Positions 8,409 to 17,641 of a stretch of 52,390 nt of DNA are shown one piece after another (positions within the stretch are counted from its first letter, which is position 1; each line of letters opens with the position of its first letter). The notes beneath the pieces were generated by a model. It was not told where the DNA came from, did not search any database, and saw nothing but the letters and a program-made list of their open reading frames with translations. Location: assembly GCA_018713325.1 (NCBI GenBank), contig DVFJ01000029.1, positions 1-52,390 of the forward strand, in the 5' to 3' direction. This stretch comes from Candidatus Onthenecus intestinigallinarum (GTDB taxonomy: Bacteria; Bacillota; Clostridia; Christensenellales; Aristaeellaceae). Position numbers and translations under genes: made by a program.

Positions 8409-8636
8409 TCACAGAATCTCCACAAAGACCGGCTTGGCGTTGCGGGCCGTGGCGGCCTTGACGACCGAACGGATCGCCTTGGCGATGCGGCCCTGCTTGC
8501 CAATGACCTTGCCCATGTCATCCGGCGCGACGCGCAGCTCGATGATCGTGGATTCGGGCCCTTCCACCTCGCGCACCTCGACGGCGTCGGGGTTATCGAC
8601 GAGGCTCCTGGCCACATAGCTTACCAAATCTCCCAT
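8409..8636 (-). CDS. khpA: KH-domain RNA-binding protein KhpA
   Basis: 75 residues, a single KH domain of the YlqC/KhpA family. The GxxG loop is GKQG at 46-49 in VIGKQGRIAKAIRSVVKA. In Gram-positive bacteria KhpA pairs with KhpB (Jag) and acts on RNA linked to cell division and elongation. The position between rpsP and rimM is the usual one. GAGGG lies 8 bases before the ATG. Confidence 0.95.
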   Translation of the reverse strand: MGDLVSYVARSLVDNPDAVEVREVEGPESTIIELRVAPDDMGKVIGKQGRIAKAIRSVVKAATARNAKPVFVEIL

Positions 8637-8665
8637 GTTTCAGGCCCTCATTTCCGCAGGCGTTC

Positions 8666-8914
8666 TTACTTTTCGATGGCGCCGGTCTTCTTGAGCAGCG
8701 CGCGGACGGTGTCGGTCGGCTGCGCGCCGTTGCGCATCCACTGCGCGGCCTTCTCATTGTCGATCTTCAGTTCCACGGGCGTGGAGACGGGGTTGTAGTA
8801 GCCGATCTCCTCGATGAAGCGGCCGTCGCGCGGGCTGCGCTCGTCGGCGACGACGACGCGGTAGAAGGGCTTCTTCTTCATACCCATTCTCTTGAGACGA
8901 ATCTTAACGGACAT
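8666..8914 (-). CDS. rpsP: 30S ribosomal protein S16
   Basis: 82 residues. [24 protein letters not shown] and [14 protein letters not shown] are hallmark S16 sequences. S16 stabilises the 5' domain of 16S rRNA early in 30S assembly. The ATG at 8914 has AAGGAGGAGAAC upstream; a longer reading frame adds ten non-conserved residues. It is in the ffh-rpsP-khpA-rimM operon. Confidence 0.98.
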   Translation of the reverse strand: MSVKIRLKRMGMKKKPFYRVVVADERSPRDGRFIEEIGYYNPVSTPVELKIDNEKAAQWMRNGAQPTDTVRALLKKTGAIEK

Positions 8915-8979
8915 TGGTGTTCTCCTCCTTCTGATGAATGACAAAATGTATCTGCAATCACTTGTGATGATTGAGCGCG

Positions 8980-10311
8980 TCAGGCCATCGGGGGCATGCG
9001 CCGCATGCGGCCACGACTGCCGCGCCGCCCGTTCATGGCCTGCTTCATCATCTGACGCATGCTGTCAAACTGGCGGATCAGCTGGTTGACGTCCTGCACC
9101 GTCGTGCCGGAGCCGGCGGCGATGCGGCGGCGGCGGCTGGCGTTGAGGATCTCGGGGTGCGCGCGTTCGCGCGGGGTCATGGAGCGAATGATCGCCTCGG
9201 GCTTGGACATGGCGTTGTCCGGGATGTCGAGGTCCTTGATCTGTCCCATGCCCGGCAGCATGGACAGGACCTTCGACAGCGGGCCCATCTTCTTGATCTG
9301 CTGCATCTGGCTGAGGAAGTCCTCAAGCGTGAGCTCGGCGTTTTTCACCTTGCGGGCGAGCTTTTCCGACTCCTGCTCGTCGAACGTCTCCTGCGCCTTC
9401 TCGATGAGCGAGAGCATGTCGCCCATGCCCAGGATGCGCGAGGCCATGCGGTCGGGGTGGAAGGGCTCGATGTCCGTCAGCTTCTCGCCGGTGCCGGCGA
9501 ACTTGATGGGCTTGCCCGTCACCTGGCGCACGGACAGCGCCGCGCCGCCGCGGGTGTCGCCGTCGAGCTTGGTGAGGATGACGCCGGAGATCTCGAGCTT
9601 TTCGTTGAACGTCTTGGCGACGTTGACCGCGTCCTGGCCGGTCATCGCGTCGACGACGAGCAGGATCTCCTGCGGCTTGACGGCCGCCTCGATGCGGGCC
9701 AGCTCGTCCATGAGCGCCTCGTCGATGTGCAGCCGGCCGGCCGTATCGAGGATGATGACGTCGTTGCCGTAGTAGCGCGCGCGCTCGATGGCCTCCTGCG
9801 CGGTCTTTACGGGGTCCTGCGTGCCGCGCTCGAAGACCGGCACGTCGACCTGTCCGCCCACGACCTGCAGCTGCTTGATGGCCGCCGGGCGGTAGATGTC
9901 GCAGGCCGCCAGCAGCGGCTTCTTGCCCTGCTTTTTGAGGTATCCGCCCAGCTTGCCGGCCATCGTGGTCTTGCCGGCGCCCTGCAGGCCGCACAGCATG
10001 TAGACCGTGATCGGCGAGGACGAGAACGTCAGCTTCGCGTTCGTGCCGCCCATCACCGCGGTCAGCTCTTCGTTGACGATCTTGATGATCTGCTGCTGCG
10101 CGCTCAGGCTCTCCAGCGTCTCCTGGCCGATGCAGCGCTCGGTCGCGCGCTTGATGAACTCCTTGACGACCAGGTAGTTGACATCCGCCTCCAGAAGGGC
10201 CATGCGCACCTCGCGCATCACGGCCTTGACGTCCGCCTCCGTCAGCTTTCCCTTGCCCTTCAGCTTTTGGAATGCGCCCTGCAGCTTATCGGTCAGCCCT
10301 TCAAACGCCAT
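8980..10311 (-). CDS. ffh: Signal recognition particle GTPase Ffh (SRP54)
   Basis: 443 residues. The protein part of SRP: it binds signal peptides on ribosomes and delivers them to FtsY. The N domain covers about 1-90. The G domain has the P-loop GLQGAGKTT at 108-116, [11 protein letters not shown] and the TKLDGD motif. The Met-rich M domain, with LSMLPGMGQ and the tail [22 protein letters not shown], binds 4.5S/6S-L RNA and signal sequences. Its start overlaps the end of ylxM by 11 bp, so translation is coupled. Confidence 0.98.
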   Translation of the reverse strand: MAFEGLTDKLQGAFQKLKGKGKLTEADVKAVMREVRMALLEADVNYLVVKEFIKRATERCIGQETLESLSAQQQIIKIVNEELTAVMGGTNAKLTFSSSPITVYMLCGLQGAGKTTMAGKLGGYLKKQGKKPLLAACDIYRPAAIKQLQVVGGQVDVPVFERGTQDPVKTAQEAIERARYYGNDVIILDTAGRLHIDEALMDELARIEAAVKPQEILLVVDAMTGQDAVNVAKTFNEKLEISGVILTKLDGDTRGGAALSVRQVTGKPIKFAGTGEKLTDIEPFHPDRMASRILGMGDMLSLIEKAQETFDEQESEKLARKVKNAELTLEDFLSQMQQIKKMGPLSKVLSMLPGMGQIKDLDIPDNAMSKPEAIIRSMTPRERAHPEILNASRRRRIAAGSGTTVQDVNQLIRQFDSMRQMMKQAMNGRRGSRGRMRRMPPMA

Positions 10312-10666
10312 TCTGTCCCTCCTCGTCTGCGATCAGCGCGTCGAGCGCGCGCTTGACGCGCGCCAGCGCCTCCTCGCCTTCCCCGGACGCCCGAACGTCG
10401 TCGAGCATCGCCCGGCACCGCTCCAGCCCCTGGGTGATCCGCCTGTAACGCGCGAGCAGGCCCAGGCGCGCCTCATAATCGGCCAGCTGCCGCTGCGCCC
10501 TGTGCACCGCGTCGTACACGCCCTGGCGTGAGATGTCCTCCTGCGCGGCGATCTCCGCGAGAGAGAGGTCCTCGTCGCAGTAGAGCGCGAGCAGCTCGCG
10601 CTGACGCGGCGTCAGCAGTGGGCCGTAAAACGCCAGCAGCCACGCCGTCTCAATGCGTTTTTCCAC
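10301..10666 (-). CDS. ylxM: YlxM/UPF0122 family helix-turn-helix protein
   Basis: 121 residues. It has a sigma-70 region 4-like helix-turn-helix (LTPRQRELLALYCDEDLSLAEIAAQ and QEDISRQGVYDAVHRAQ-type helices), the standard YlxM pattern. YlxM modulates SRP activity in some Gram-positive bacteria. First gene of the operon; the consensus promoter upstream drives ffh, rpsP, khpA and rimM as well. The C-terminal half is a charged helix, probably a coiled coil. Confidence 0.93.
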   Translation of the reverse strand: MEKRIETAWLLAFYGPLLTPRQRELLALYCDEDLSLAEIAAQEDISRQGVYDAVHRAQRQLADYEARLGLLARYRRITQGLERCRAMLDDVRASGEGEEALARVKRALDALIADEEGQNGV

Positions 10667-10707
10667 TTCGGCATCCTCGTAAAGTCCTGTCGCTTGACAC
10701 GAGGAAC

Positions 10708-10736
10708 ATTATACCGCCCGCAAGCCGCGCTGTCAA
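10708..10736 (-). promoter_or_regulatory. Promoter of the ylxM-ffh-rpsP-khpA-rimM operon
   Basis: Minus strand TTGACA (10736-10731), 17-bp spacer, TATAAT (10713-10708), 42 bp before the ylxM start. A second TTGACA in the opposite orientation (10694-10699) mirrors the -35 box across the promoter, but no matching -10 for it is seen. Confidence 0.88.
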
Positions 10737-10849
10737 GTATTTTCGCTTGTCGCCACTCTTTTTTGTGCATCCGCACGGACGGCTTCGCGCCGCATAGAGT
10801 AAGAGCAGGGGGCTGCACCCCCATGATCCTGGGTTTGGAGGGATGCGTC

Positions 10850-11101
10850 GTGAACGCACTTTGCGATATGTCCACGGGTCAGCGTGCGCGCGTGGTAGGC
10901 GTGCCCGGGAACGGCGCGATGAGCCGCCGCCTGCTGGACGTCGGCTTCACGCCGGGCGCCGCCGTCACCTGTCTGTTCCAAGCGCCGTGCGGCGATCCGC
11001 GCGCCTATCTGGTGCGTGGCGCGGTGATCGCCCTGCGCCGCGAGGACGCGCGCGCCGTGCAGGTTGAGCCGGCCGCGCGGGAGGTGATCACATGGGCCTG
11101 A
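10850..11101 (+). CDS. feoA: FeoA family ferrous iron transport protein
   Basis: 83 residues, an SH3-like FeoA domain (MSTGQRARVVGVPGNGAMSRRLLDVGFTPGA), thought to bind and regulate the FeoB transporter on the cytoplasmic side. I chose the GTG at 10850 because TTTGGAGGG lies 7 bases upstream; an ATG nine codons earlier has a weaker site. Its end overlaps the feoB start by 10 bp. No clear promoter was found in the 180-bp divergent gap, and no Fur box was recognised. Confidence 0.92.
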   Translation: MNALCDMSTGQRARVVGVPGNGAMSRRLLDVGFTPGAAVTCLFQAPCGDPRAYLVRGAVIALRREDARAVQVEPAAREVITWA

Positions 11102-13140
11102 GCGGCACGCGCCTGATCGCGCTGGCCGGCAACCCCAACGTCGGCAAGAGCACCGTGTTCAACGCGCTGACGGGCATGCGCCAGCACACCGGCAACTGGC
11201 CGGGCAAGACGGTCGCCAGCGCGCGCGGCGTGTGCCGCCACGCAGGGCATGTATATGAGCTGGTGGACATTCCCGGCGCCTATTCGCTCAACGCGCGCTC
11301 GGCCGAGGAGGAGGTCGCCCGCGACTTTCTGTGCTTCGGCGGCGCGCAGGCCGTCATCGTCGTATGCGACGCCACATGCCTGGAGCGCAACCTCAACCTC
11401 GCGCTGCAGATTCTGGAGCTGACGCCGCGCGTGGTGCTGTGCGTCAACCTCTTGGACGAGGCGGCCCGGCGGCACATCCGCGTGGACACGCGGGCGCTGG
11501 AGCGCCTACTCGGCGTGCCGGTCGTGGGCACGAGCGCACGGGGCGGGCGCGGCCTGGAGCGGCTGCTGGAGCGGGTGGAGGAGGTCGTCGGGCGCGTGCC
11601 GGAGCAGGCCCTGCGCGTGACCTATCCGCCAGAGCTGGAGGCAGAGGTCGAACGCCTGGCACAGTCGCTTGCGCCCCGGCTGCGCGGCCGGCTGGAGGCA
11701 CGCTGGACGGCGCTGCGCCTGTTGGAGGGGAATGACGCCGCATTGGATGCCGTGCAAGCGCATCTGTCGCCGCTGGACATACGCCCCGCCGTGCAGGCTG
11801 CGCAAAATGCCCGCGCCGTGCTCGGCATAAGCGCCCGGCAGGTCGAGACCGCCGTCGTCGGCGCGATCTACCGCGAGGCCGAGCGCCTGTGCGGCGCGGC
11901 GGTCCGCTCGCAGGAGCCGCAGGGTGGGCGGCGCCTGCGCGTCGACCGGCTGCTCACCGGGCGGCTGACGGGCATCCCGGCGATGCTGCTCCTGCTCGCG
12001 GCGGTCTTTTACCTCACGATCCGCGGCGCCAATCTGCCCTCGCAGTTGCTGTCAGACGCGCTCTTTTCCCTGGAGGCGCCCCTGTCGCGCGCGCTGGACG
12101 CGCTGGGCGCATCCTGGCTGCACGGTCCGCTCGTCGAGGGCGCATACCGCACGCTGGCATGGGTCGTGAGCGTGATGCTCCCGCCGATGGCGATCTTCTT
12201 TCCCCTCTTCACGCTGCTGGAGGATGTCGGTTTCCTGCCGCGCGTGGCGTTCAACTTGGACGGCTGCTTCAAGCGCTGCCATGCGTGCGGCAAGCAGGCG
12301 CTGACGGTCTGCATGGGGTTTGGATGCAATGCGGCGGGCGTGGTCGGCTGCCGGATCATCGACAGCCCGCGCGAGCGGCTGATCGCAATCCTCACCAACG
12401 CGCTGACGCCCTGCAACGGCCGGTTTCCGCTGCTGATTCAGCTAATCACGCTGTTCTTCGTGGGCGCGCTGGGCGGATGGGCCGCGGCGCTGATGCTCAC
12501 CGGCCTGATCGTGCTGTCGCTGGGGATGACGCTGCTCGCCTCGCGGCTGCTCTCTGCGACGCTGCTGCGCGGCGTGCCCTCGGCCTTCACGCTGGAGCTG
12601 CCGCCGTTTCGCCGGCCGCAGGTGGGGCGCGTCATCGTGCGCTCGGTGTTCGACCGCACGCTCTTCGTGCTCGGCCGCGCGGCGGCCGTCGCCGCGCCCG
12701 CCGGCCTGACCATCTGGCTGCTGGCGAACATCGCGCCCGGCGGCGTGTCGCTGATGGCGCGCCTGAACGCGCTGCTGGACCCGCTGGGGCGGCTGCTGGG
12801 CCTGGACGGCGTGCTGCTCACCGCATTTTTGCTGGGCTTTCCCGCCAACGAGATCGTGCTGCCGCTGGCGGTGATGGGCTATGCGCAGGGCAGCGCGCTG
12901 GTTCAGACGGGCGGCGCGCCGGCGCTGCAGGCGCTGCTCGTGCAGCATGGCTGGACGCAATGGACGGCGCTGTGCGTGATGCTGTTTTCACTCTTTCACT
13001 GGCCGTGCTCGACGACGCTGCTCACCATCCGCCGCGAGACGGGCAGCGCGAAGTGGACGGCGCTGGCGCTGCTGCTCCCGACGGCGCTGGGCATGGCGCT
13101 GTGCGCGCTCGTCGCGGCGGCGGCGCGCCTGCTGGCATAG
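11092..13140 (+). CDS. feoB: Ferrous iron transporter FeoB
   Basis: 682 residues. Imports Fe2+ across the membrane, important to anaerobes. The N-terminal G domain shows G1 GNPNVGKST at 13-21, the GNWPGKTV switch, G3 DIPG at 59-62 and G4 NLLDEA at 119-124. A helical GDI-like domain follows, then the polytopic core with two gate repeats (FLPRVAFNLDGCFKRCHACGKQALTVCMGFGCNAAGV and the later FLLGFPANEIVLPLAVMGYAQ region). Cysteines in the CHACGK and MGFGCN segments are typical. No feoC gene follows. Confidence 0.97.
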   Translation: MGLSGTRLIALAGNPNVGKSTVFNALTGMRQHTGNWPGKTVASARGVCRHAGHVYELVDIPGAYSLNARSAEEEVARDFLCFGGAQAVIVVCDATCLERNLNLALQILELTPRVVLCVNLLDEAARRHIRVDTRALERLLGVPVVGTSARGGRGLERLLERVEEVVGRVPEQALRVTYPPELEAEVERLAQSLAPRLRGRLEARWTALRLLEGNDAALDAVQAHLSPLDIRPAVQAAQNARAVLGISARQVETAVVGAIYREAERLCGAAVRSQEPQGGRRLRVDRLLTGRLTGIPAMLLLLAAVFYLTIRGANLPSQLLSDALFSLEAPLSRALDALGASWLHGPLVEGAYRTLAWVVSVMLPPMAIFFPLFTLLEDVGFLPRVAFNLDGCFKRCHACGKQALTVCMGFGCNAAGVVGCRIIDSPRERLIAILTNALTPCNGRFPLLIQLITLFFVGALGGWAAALMLTGLIVLSLGMTLLASRLLSATLLRGVPSAFTLELPPFRRPQVGRVIVRSVFDRTLFVLGRAAAVAAPAGLTIWLLANIAPGGVSLMARLNALLDPLGRLLGLDGVLLTAFLLGFPANEIVLPLAVMGYAQGSALVQTGGAPALQALLVQHGWTQWTALCVMLFSLFHWPCSTTLLTIRRETGSAKWTALALLLPTALGMALCALVAAAARLLA

Positions 13141-13170
13141 AAAAACCCCCGCATCCGTCGGATGCGGGGG
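13141..13170 (-). terminator. Terminator of the rpmF transcript
   Basis: An 11-bp stem CCCCCGCATCC / GGATGCGGGGG with a 3-base loop is followed on the minus strand by TTTTT. On the plus strand it sits right behind feoB but has no T-run there. Confidence 0.8.
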
Positions 13171-13177
13171 GACCTGC

Positions 13178-13375
13178 TTACGCCTTCTTCTCGGTTTCAG
13201 CTTCCACGTTGATGACCTGCTTGCCATCGTAGTAGCCGCAGTGCTTGCAGACGCGGTGGCTGAGCTTCATCTGCTGGCAGCGCGGGCACTTGACGATGCC
13301 GGGCATGGAAAGCTTCCAGTTGGCGCGGCGCATACGACCGCGGGACTTCGAAATTTTTCCCTTCGGAGTAGCCAT
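13178..13375 (-). CDS. rpmF: 50S ribosomal protein L32, zinc-binding form
   Basis: 65 residues. MATPKGKISKSRGRMRRANW is the L32 start. The zinc ribbon has all four cysteines: C30, C33, C43, C46 (CPRC...CKHC), so this is the zinc-containing form. It follows the ylbN-type gene by 3 bp, as in most Firmicutes. Confidence 0.98.
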   Translation of the reverse strand: MATPKGKISKSRGRMRRANWKLSMPGIVKCPRCQQMKLSHRVCKHCGYYDGKQVINVEAETEKKA

Positions 13376-13378
13376 GAC

Positions 13379-13891
13379 TTACACCTCCTCATCCTGATTC
13401 AGCAAGGATGCCAACACTGCAAACGGCTGTTTGGATGGCATTTCTTTCTGACATGCGCATTGTGTGTGGTTGAGGTTTGCGCCGCAGGTCGGGCAAAGAC
13501 CCTTGCAGTCGGGCCGGCAGAGGATGCGCAGGGGCATCTCCAGCAGGATGGCGCCGAGCACGAGGTCATCCAGGTGCAGCACATGACCCTCATAGGTAAA
13601 GCGGTCGGGATCGTCCGGGTCCTCCTCGCGCGTGAAGACCTCGTCCACCCTGGCGCTGACCGGCAGGACAGCGGGCTCCAGGCAGTCGGCGCAGGGCGTG
13701 CTCACCGTCGTGCGCACCTCGCCGCGCAGCAAAATGGACTCTCCCGCAGCAGCATAGACGCCTGAAAGCGATATGGGCTGCACGAAGACGAGCTCGTCGC
13801 CGTGCCAGGACTCCGGCGCGCGGGCCTCTTCGAGCGCGAACTCGAATTCAATGCCGGGCGATTTGAGCGCCCGTCCGATGTCCAGCTGCAT
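13379..13891 (-). CDS. ylbN: YceD/DUF177 family 23S rRNA accumulation protein
   Basis: 170 residues. DUF177/YceD proteins are needed for 23S rRNA accumulation in bacteria and plastids. Visible here are the CADC pair (67-70), the LRGEVRTTVSTPCADCLEP region and the conserved GLCPTCGANLN motif. The start at 13891 has GAGGTG six bases upstream; a longer frame would run through the promoter. Operon with rpmF, the classic arrangement. A consensus promoter lies 30 bp upstream. Confidence 0.93.
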   Translation of the reverse strand: MQLDIGRALKSPGIEFEFALEEARAPESWHGDELVFVQPISLSGVYAAAGESILLRGEVRTTVSTPCADCLEPAVLPVSARVDEVFTREEDPDDPDRFTYEGHVLHLDDLVLGAILLEMPLRILCRPDCKGLCPTCGANLNHTQCACQKEMPSKQPFAVLASLLNQDEEV

Positions 13892-13922
13892 GCATTTCAC
13901 CTCGAAAAGTCGACCATTCGTT

Positions 13923-13951
13923 ATTATAATCGCTATGTTTGGCTTTGTCAA
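13923..13951 (-). promoter_or_regulatory. Promoter of ylbN-rpmF
   Basis: Minus strand TTGACA (13951-13946), 17-bp spacer, TATAAT (13928-13923). A hairpin ACCCCG-AAA-CGGGGT-type repeat lies next to the -35 box. Confidence 0.88.
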
Positions 13952-13979
13952 TACCCCGTTTCGGGGTTTTTGACGCGGC

Positions 13980-15176
13980 TTACAGCGCCTCGACGATGGC
14001 CTTGGTATCGCGGGCGATGGGCAACTCCTCGTTGGTCGCCACGACAAGCACCTTGCACGTCGAGTCGTCCGTGGAGATCTCGCCCTTTGCGCCGGGCAGG
14101 TTCTTCTGAGGGTCGAGCTTGGCGCCCAGGAACTCCAGATCCTGGATGACGTAGCTGCGGGCGACGGCGTCGTTCTCGCCGATGCCGGCGGTCAGCACGA
14201 TCGCATCCAGGCCGCCCATCGCCGCGGCGTACGCGCCGATGTACTTGCGGATGCGGTAGCCCCAGGCCTCCATCGTCGTGACGGCCATGGGGTCGCCCTC
14301 CTCGGACGCCTTGCGCACGTCACGCATGTCGCTGCTGATGCCGGACAGGCCGACCAGGCCGGACTTCTTGTTGAGGATGTTGAGCATCTCGTGGATGTCG
14401 GTGATGCCGTCGTTCTCCATGATGCACTCGAGCACCGCGGGGTCCAGATCGCCCGAGCGGGAGCCCATGATCACGCCCTCCAGAGGCGTCAGGCCCATGG
14501 ACGTATCGACGCACTTGCCGCCCTTGATCGCAGACAGCGACGAGCCGTTGCCCAGGTGGCAGATGACGAACTTGCAGTCCTCCGGCTTCTTGCCCAGCAT
14601 CTGCGGCACGACGCTGGCCACGTAGCGGTGGCTGGTGCCGTGGAAGCCGTAGCGGCGGATCTGCAGGCGCTTGTAGTAGTCGTACGGGATCGCGTACAGG
14701 TACGCCTTGGGCGGCATGGTCTGATGGAAGGCCGTATCGAACACCGCGACGTTGGGCGTGTTCGGCATGACCTTCTGGCAGGACTCGATGCCCATGAGGT
14801 TGGCGGGCATGTGCAGCGGGCCCAGCGGCACGAGGGCCTTCATGCCCTTCATGGTCTCCTCCGTCACCAGGACGGACTCCTTGAACGTCTCGCCGCCGTG
14901 CAGCACGCGGTGGCCCACGGCCGAGATCTCGTCCATGCTGCGGATGGCGCCCTTCTCCGGGTCGGTCAGCGCGCTCATGACGGCCTCAATGGCCTCGACG
15001 TGGTCCTTCATGTTGCGGCTGTACTCGATGACGTTGCCGCCCACCTGCTGCTTGAAGTGCGTGCCCTCAATGCCGATGCGCTCGACCTGGCCCTTGGCGG
15101 CGACGGTCTCGCCCTCCATGTCGATCAGCTGATACTTCAGCGACGAAGAGCCCGCGTTGATAACCAAGATCTTCAT
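13980..15176 (-). CDS. ackA: Acetate kinase
   Basis: 398 residues, the usual length. Converts acetyl phosphate and ADP to acetate and ATP, the energy-yielding last step of acetate formation. The N-terminus MKILVINAGSSSLKYQLID carries the first ATPase motif; VFDTAFHQTMP, HLGNGSSLSAI and GIGEND are further acetate-kinase signatures. It is 46 bp downstream of pta and probably co-transcribed. The hairpin after its stop has no U-run on this strand, so transcription may continue into ylbN-rpmF. Confidence 0.98.
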   Translation of the reverse strand: MKILVINAGSSSLKYQLIDMEGETVAAKGQVERIGIEGTHFKQQVGGNVIEYSRNMKDHVEAIEAVMSALTDPEKGAIRSMDEISAVGHRVLHGGETFKESVLVTEETMKGMKALVPLGPLHMPANLMGIESCQKVMPNTPNVAVFDTAFHQTMPPKAYLYAIPYDYYKRLQIRRYGFHGTSHRYVASVVPQMLGKKPEDCKFVICHLGNGSSLSAIKGGKCVDTSMGLTPLEGVIMGSRSGDLDPAVLECIMENDGITDIHEMLNILNKKSGLVGLSGISSDMRDVRKASEEGDPMAVTTMEAWGYRIRKYIGAYAAAMGGLDAIVLTAGIGENDAVARSYVIQDLEFLGAKLDPQKNLPGAKGEISTDDSTCKVLVVATNEELPIARDTKAIVEAL

Positions 15177-15222
15177 GTGTCATTCTCCTGCCTTCATTGA
15201 TATTGCGTATGGGGACGGCGCG

Positions 15223-16221
15223 TCAGCCCTGCGCCTTGACCGCCGCGATCGCCACGACGGACACGATGTCGTCCACCGAGCAGCCGCGGGACAGGTCGTT
15301 GACCGGCTTGGCCAGGCCCTGGATGATCGGGCCGACGGCCTCGGCGCCCGCCAGGCGCTGCACCAGCTTGTAGCCGATGTTGCCGGCCTGCAGGTCGGGG
15401 AAGACGAGCACGTTGGCCTTGCCCGCGACGGGGCTGCCGGGGCTCTTGAGCTGGCCGACGGATTCGACCAGCGCGGCGTCGGCCTGCAGCTCGCCGTCAA
15501 TGTTCAGCTCGGGCGCGATCTCATGGGCGATGCGGGTGGCCTCCTGCACCTTGGTGACGTTCTCGTGCTTGGCGGAGCCCTTCGTGGAGAAGGACAGCAG
15601 CGCCACGCGCGGATCGAGGTCGGCCAGGGCCTTGCCCGTCTGCGCGGAGGAGACGGCGATCGCGGCCAGCTCCTCAGCCGTCGGGTTGGGGATCACGGCG
15701 CAGTCGCCAAAGACCATGACGCCGTCGTCGCCGTACTTCTTGTTGGGCACGTCCATCAGGAAGCAGGAGGAGACGACCTTGATGCCCGGGGCGGTCTTAA
15801 TGATCTGCAGCGCCGGGCGCAGCACGTCGCCGGTGGTGTTGATCGCGCCGGCGACCATGCCGTCGGCGTCGTCCATCTTGAGCATCATCGTGGCAAAGTA
15901 GAGGGTGTTCTTCGTCACCAGCTCGGTGGCCTGCTCCAGCGTCATGCCCTTCTTCTGGCGCAACTCAAAGAGCTTCTGCGCATAGACGGGGGTCTTCTCG
16001 CACGCGGCGGGATCGACGACGCCCACGCCCGTCAGGTCGACGCCCAGCTCGGCGGCCTTCGCCTCGACCTCGGCCTTCGCGCCCACCAGCGTCACCTTCG
16101 CCAGCTTCTGCGCCACGATCTTCTGCGCCGCCTGGACGGTGCGGGGCTCCGTGCCCTCTGCCAGCACGATGTGCTTGAGATCCGCGGCGGCCTTTGCCTT
16201 GATCTTTTCGATGACAGACAT
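15223..16221 (-). CDS. pta: Phosphate acetyltransferase
   Basis: 332 residues, the short Pta form without the N-terminal regulatory domain. Makes acetyl phosphate from acetyl-CoA. LAEGTEPRTVQAA near the N-terminus, DADGMVAGAINTTGDVLRPALQ, and VVVFGDCAVIPNP-like segments are typical. ATG at 16221 was chosen over a TTG two codons upstream because GAGGAGG is 8 bases before the ATG but only 2 before the TTG. Confidence 0.97.
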   Translation of the reverse strand: MSVIEKIKAKAAADLKHIVLAEGTEPRTVQAAQKIVAQKLAKVTLVGAKAEVEAKAAELGVDLTGVGVVDPAACEKTPVYAQKLFELRQKKGMTLEQATELVTKNTLYFATMMLKMDDADGMVAGAINTTGDVLRPALQIIKTAPGIKVVSSCFLMDVPNKKYGDDGVMVFGDCAVIPNPTAEELAAIAVSSAQTGKALADLDPRVALLSFSTKGSAKHENVTKVQEATRIAHEIAPELNIDGELQADAALVESVGQLKSPGSPVAGKANVLVFPDLQAGNIGYKLVQRLAGAEAVGPIIQGLAKPVNDLSRGCSVDDIVSVVAIAAVKAQG

Positions 16222-16286
16222 GTTCAAATCCTCCTCGACGTGGTACTATAGAAAGGGATGGTTTCACAGGCAGAAATCACCCATAT

Positions 16287-16315
16287 ATTATACAGGAAAA
16301 ACCGGGTTTTGAAAA
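16287..16315 (-). promoter_or_regulatory. Promoter of pta-ackA
   Basis: Minus strand TTTTCA (16315-16310), 17-bp spacer, TATAAT (16292-16287). The -35 box is weak. It lies in the divergent gap to tmcAL; no promoter was clear on the other strand. Confidence 0.65.
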
Positions 16316-16392
16316 GGCGATGCGCGCGCTTTTGGCTGTATTTTCAGAAAAAACGGCGTCCGCTCCGCCCCCTTCCCGGACTGGAGGTTGCC

Positions 16393-17598
16393 ATGCGCGT
16401 CGTCGGCGTCATCTGCGAGTACGATCCCTTTCATAACGGCCATGCCCTGCACCTGGCCCGCGCACGCGCGCAGGCGCAGGCGGACTACGTCGTGTGCGCG
16501 ATGAGCGGGAGCTTCACCCAGCGCGGAACGCCCGCGATGCTGGACAAGTGGACGCGCGCGCGCATGGCGCTCATGGGCGGCGCGGACCTGGTGGTGGAGC
16601 TGCCGTTCGCGTTCTGCTGCGCGCAGGCCGAGCGCTTTGCGCGCGGCGGCGTCTCGCTGCTCGGCGCCCTGGGCGTTGTGACACACCTGGCGTTTGGCTG
16701 CGAGCCTGCGGGCCTGCCCTATCTCCTGCCCGCTGCCAGCGCGCTGGAGTGTCCGACGCCGCGCTTTCGCGAAGCGCTCGCCCGGGCGCTGGGCGAAGGC
16801 TGTAGCTACCCCCGCGCACAGGCCGAGGCGCTTGCGCCCGAGCTGGGCGGCGTACAGGCGCTGCAGGCACTCTCGCTGCCCAACTTCACACTCGCACTGG
16901 AGTACGTGCGGGCGCTGCGCGCGCTCGCGCCGCAGGTGCAGCCGCTTCCCGTCGCGCGCGAGGGCGCGGGCTATCACGACGAGGCGCTCTCCCCGCTCGC
17001 ATCCGCCACAGCCATCCGCCTGGCCGCGCGGCAGGGCGCGTGGGAGGAGGTCGCGCAGGCCATGCCGGACGTTGGCACGCTCCAGAGCGCCATGTCGGAA
17101 GGCCGCTGCGCCCAGGAGGACGCGTTCGCCCGGCTGCTGCTCTACCGGCTGCGCATGGCGGACGCGGCGCAGCTGCGCGCGCTCTACGACATGCCCGAGG
17201 GGCTTGAGCACCGCATCCTGCGCGCCGCCCAGGAGGCCGGGACCTATGAGGAGCTGATCGCGCGCGTCAAATCCAAGCGCTACACGCGCGCGCGCATCGC
17301 CCGGAGCTTTGCGCACGCGCTCGTGGGCTTCACGCGGGAGGTGGCGGATGCGCTGCCCGTCCCGTCCTATGCGCGCGTGCTCGGCCTGCGCCTGGAGGCC
17401 GCGCCGCTGCTGCGCGCCGTGCGGGAACGCGCATCCGTTCCCCTGGTGCATCGCGCCGCGCCGTTTGAGCGCGAGGGCGGCGCATCGCTCGCGCTGGACG
17501 TGCGCGCGACCGACCTGCGCGGCCTGTGCTGCCCCGCGGGCGATGCGCGGCGCGGCCGGCTGGACATGCGCACGCCGCCCATCGTCCTGCGCGCATGA
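16393..17598 (+). CDS. tmcAL: tRNA(Met) cytidine acetate ligase TmcAL (YlbM)
   Basis: 401 residues. TmcAL activates acetate with ATP and acetylates C34 of elongator tRNA(Met). The nucleotidyltransferase-like N-terminus has EYDPFHNGH (9-17) and MSGSFTQRGTPAMLDKW; ELPFAFCCAQAERFARGGV follows. The ATG at 16393 has CTGGAGG upstream. The acetate link with adjacent ackA-pta is noteworthy: the enzyme consumes acetate. It is followed by ylbJ, as in other Firmicutes. Confidence 0.95.
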   Translation: MRVVGVICEYDPFHNGHALHLARARAQAQADYVVCAMSGSFTQRGTPAMLDKWTRARMALMGGADLVVELPFAFCCAQAERFARGGVSLLGALGVVTHLAFGCEPAGLPYLLPAASALECPTPRFREALARALGEGCSYPRAQAEALAPELGGVQALQALSLPNFTLALEYVRALRALAPQVQPLPVAREGAGYHDEALSPLASATAIRLAARQGAWEEVAQAMPDVGTLQSAMSEGRCAQEDAFARLLLYRLRMADAAQLRALYDMPEGLEHRILRAAQEAGTYEELIARVKSKRYTRARIARSFAHALVGFTREVADALPVPSYARVLGLRLEAAPLLRAVRERASVPLVHRAAPFEREGGASLALDVRATDLRGLCCPAGDARRGRLDMRTPPIVLRA

Positions 17599-17641
17599 CG
17601 CTCCCGGCGCGCGCATACGATGCTCCCAAAGGGGGGATCGC

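Noticed and set aside
10694-10699. Plus-strand TTGACA as the feoAB promoter
   Set aside because: No -10 box lies 16-18 bp downstream on that strand; it is only a mirror of the ylxM -35 box.
13951-13970. Hairpin ACCCCG-TTT-CGGGGT with TTTTT as a terminator of ackA
   Set aside because: The T-run is on the plus strand, whereas ackA reads on the minus strand; no plus-strand gene ends there. It also touches the ylbN -35 box.
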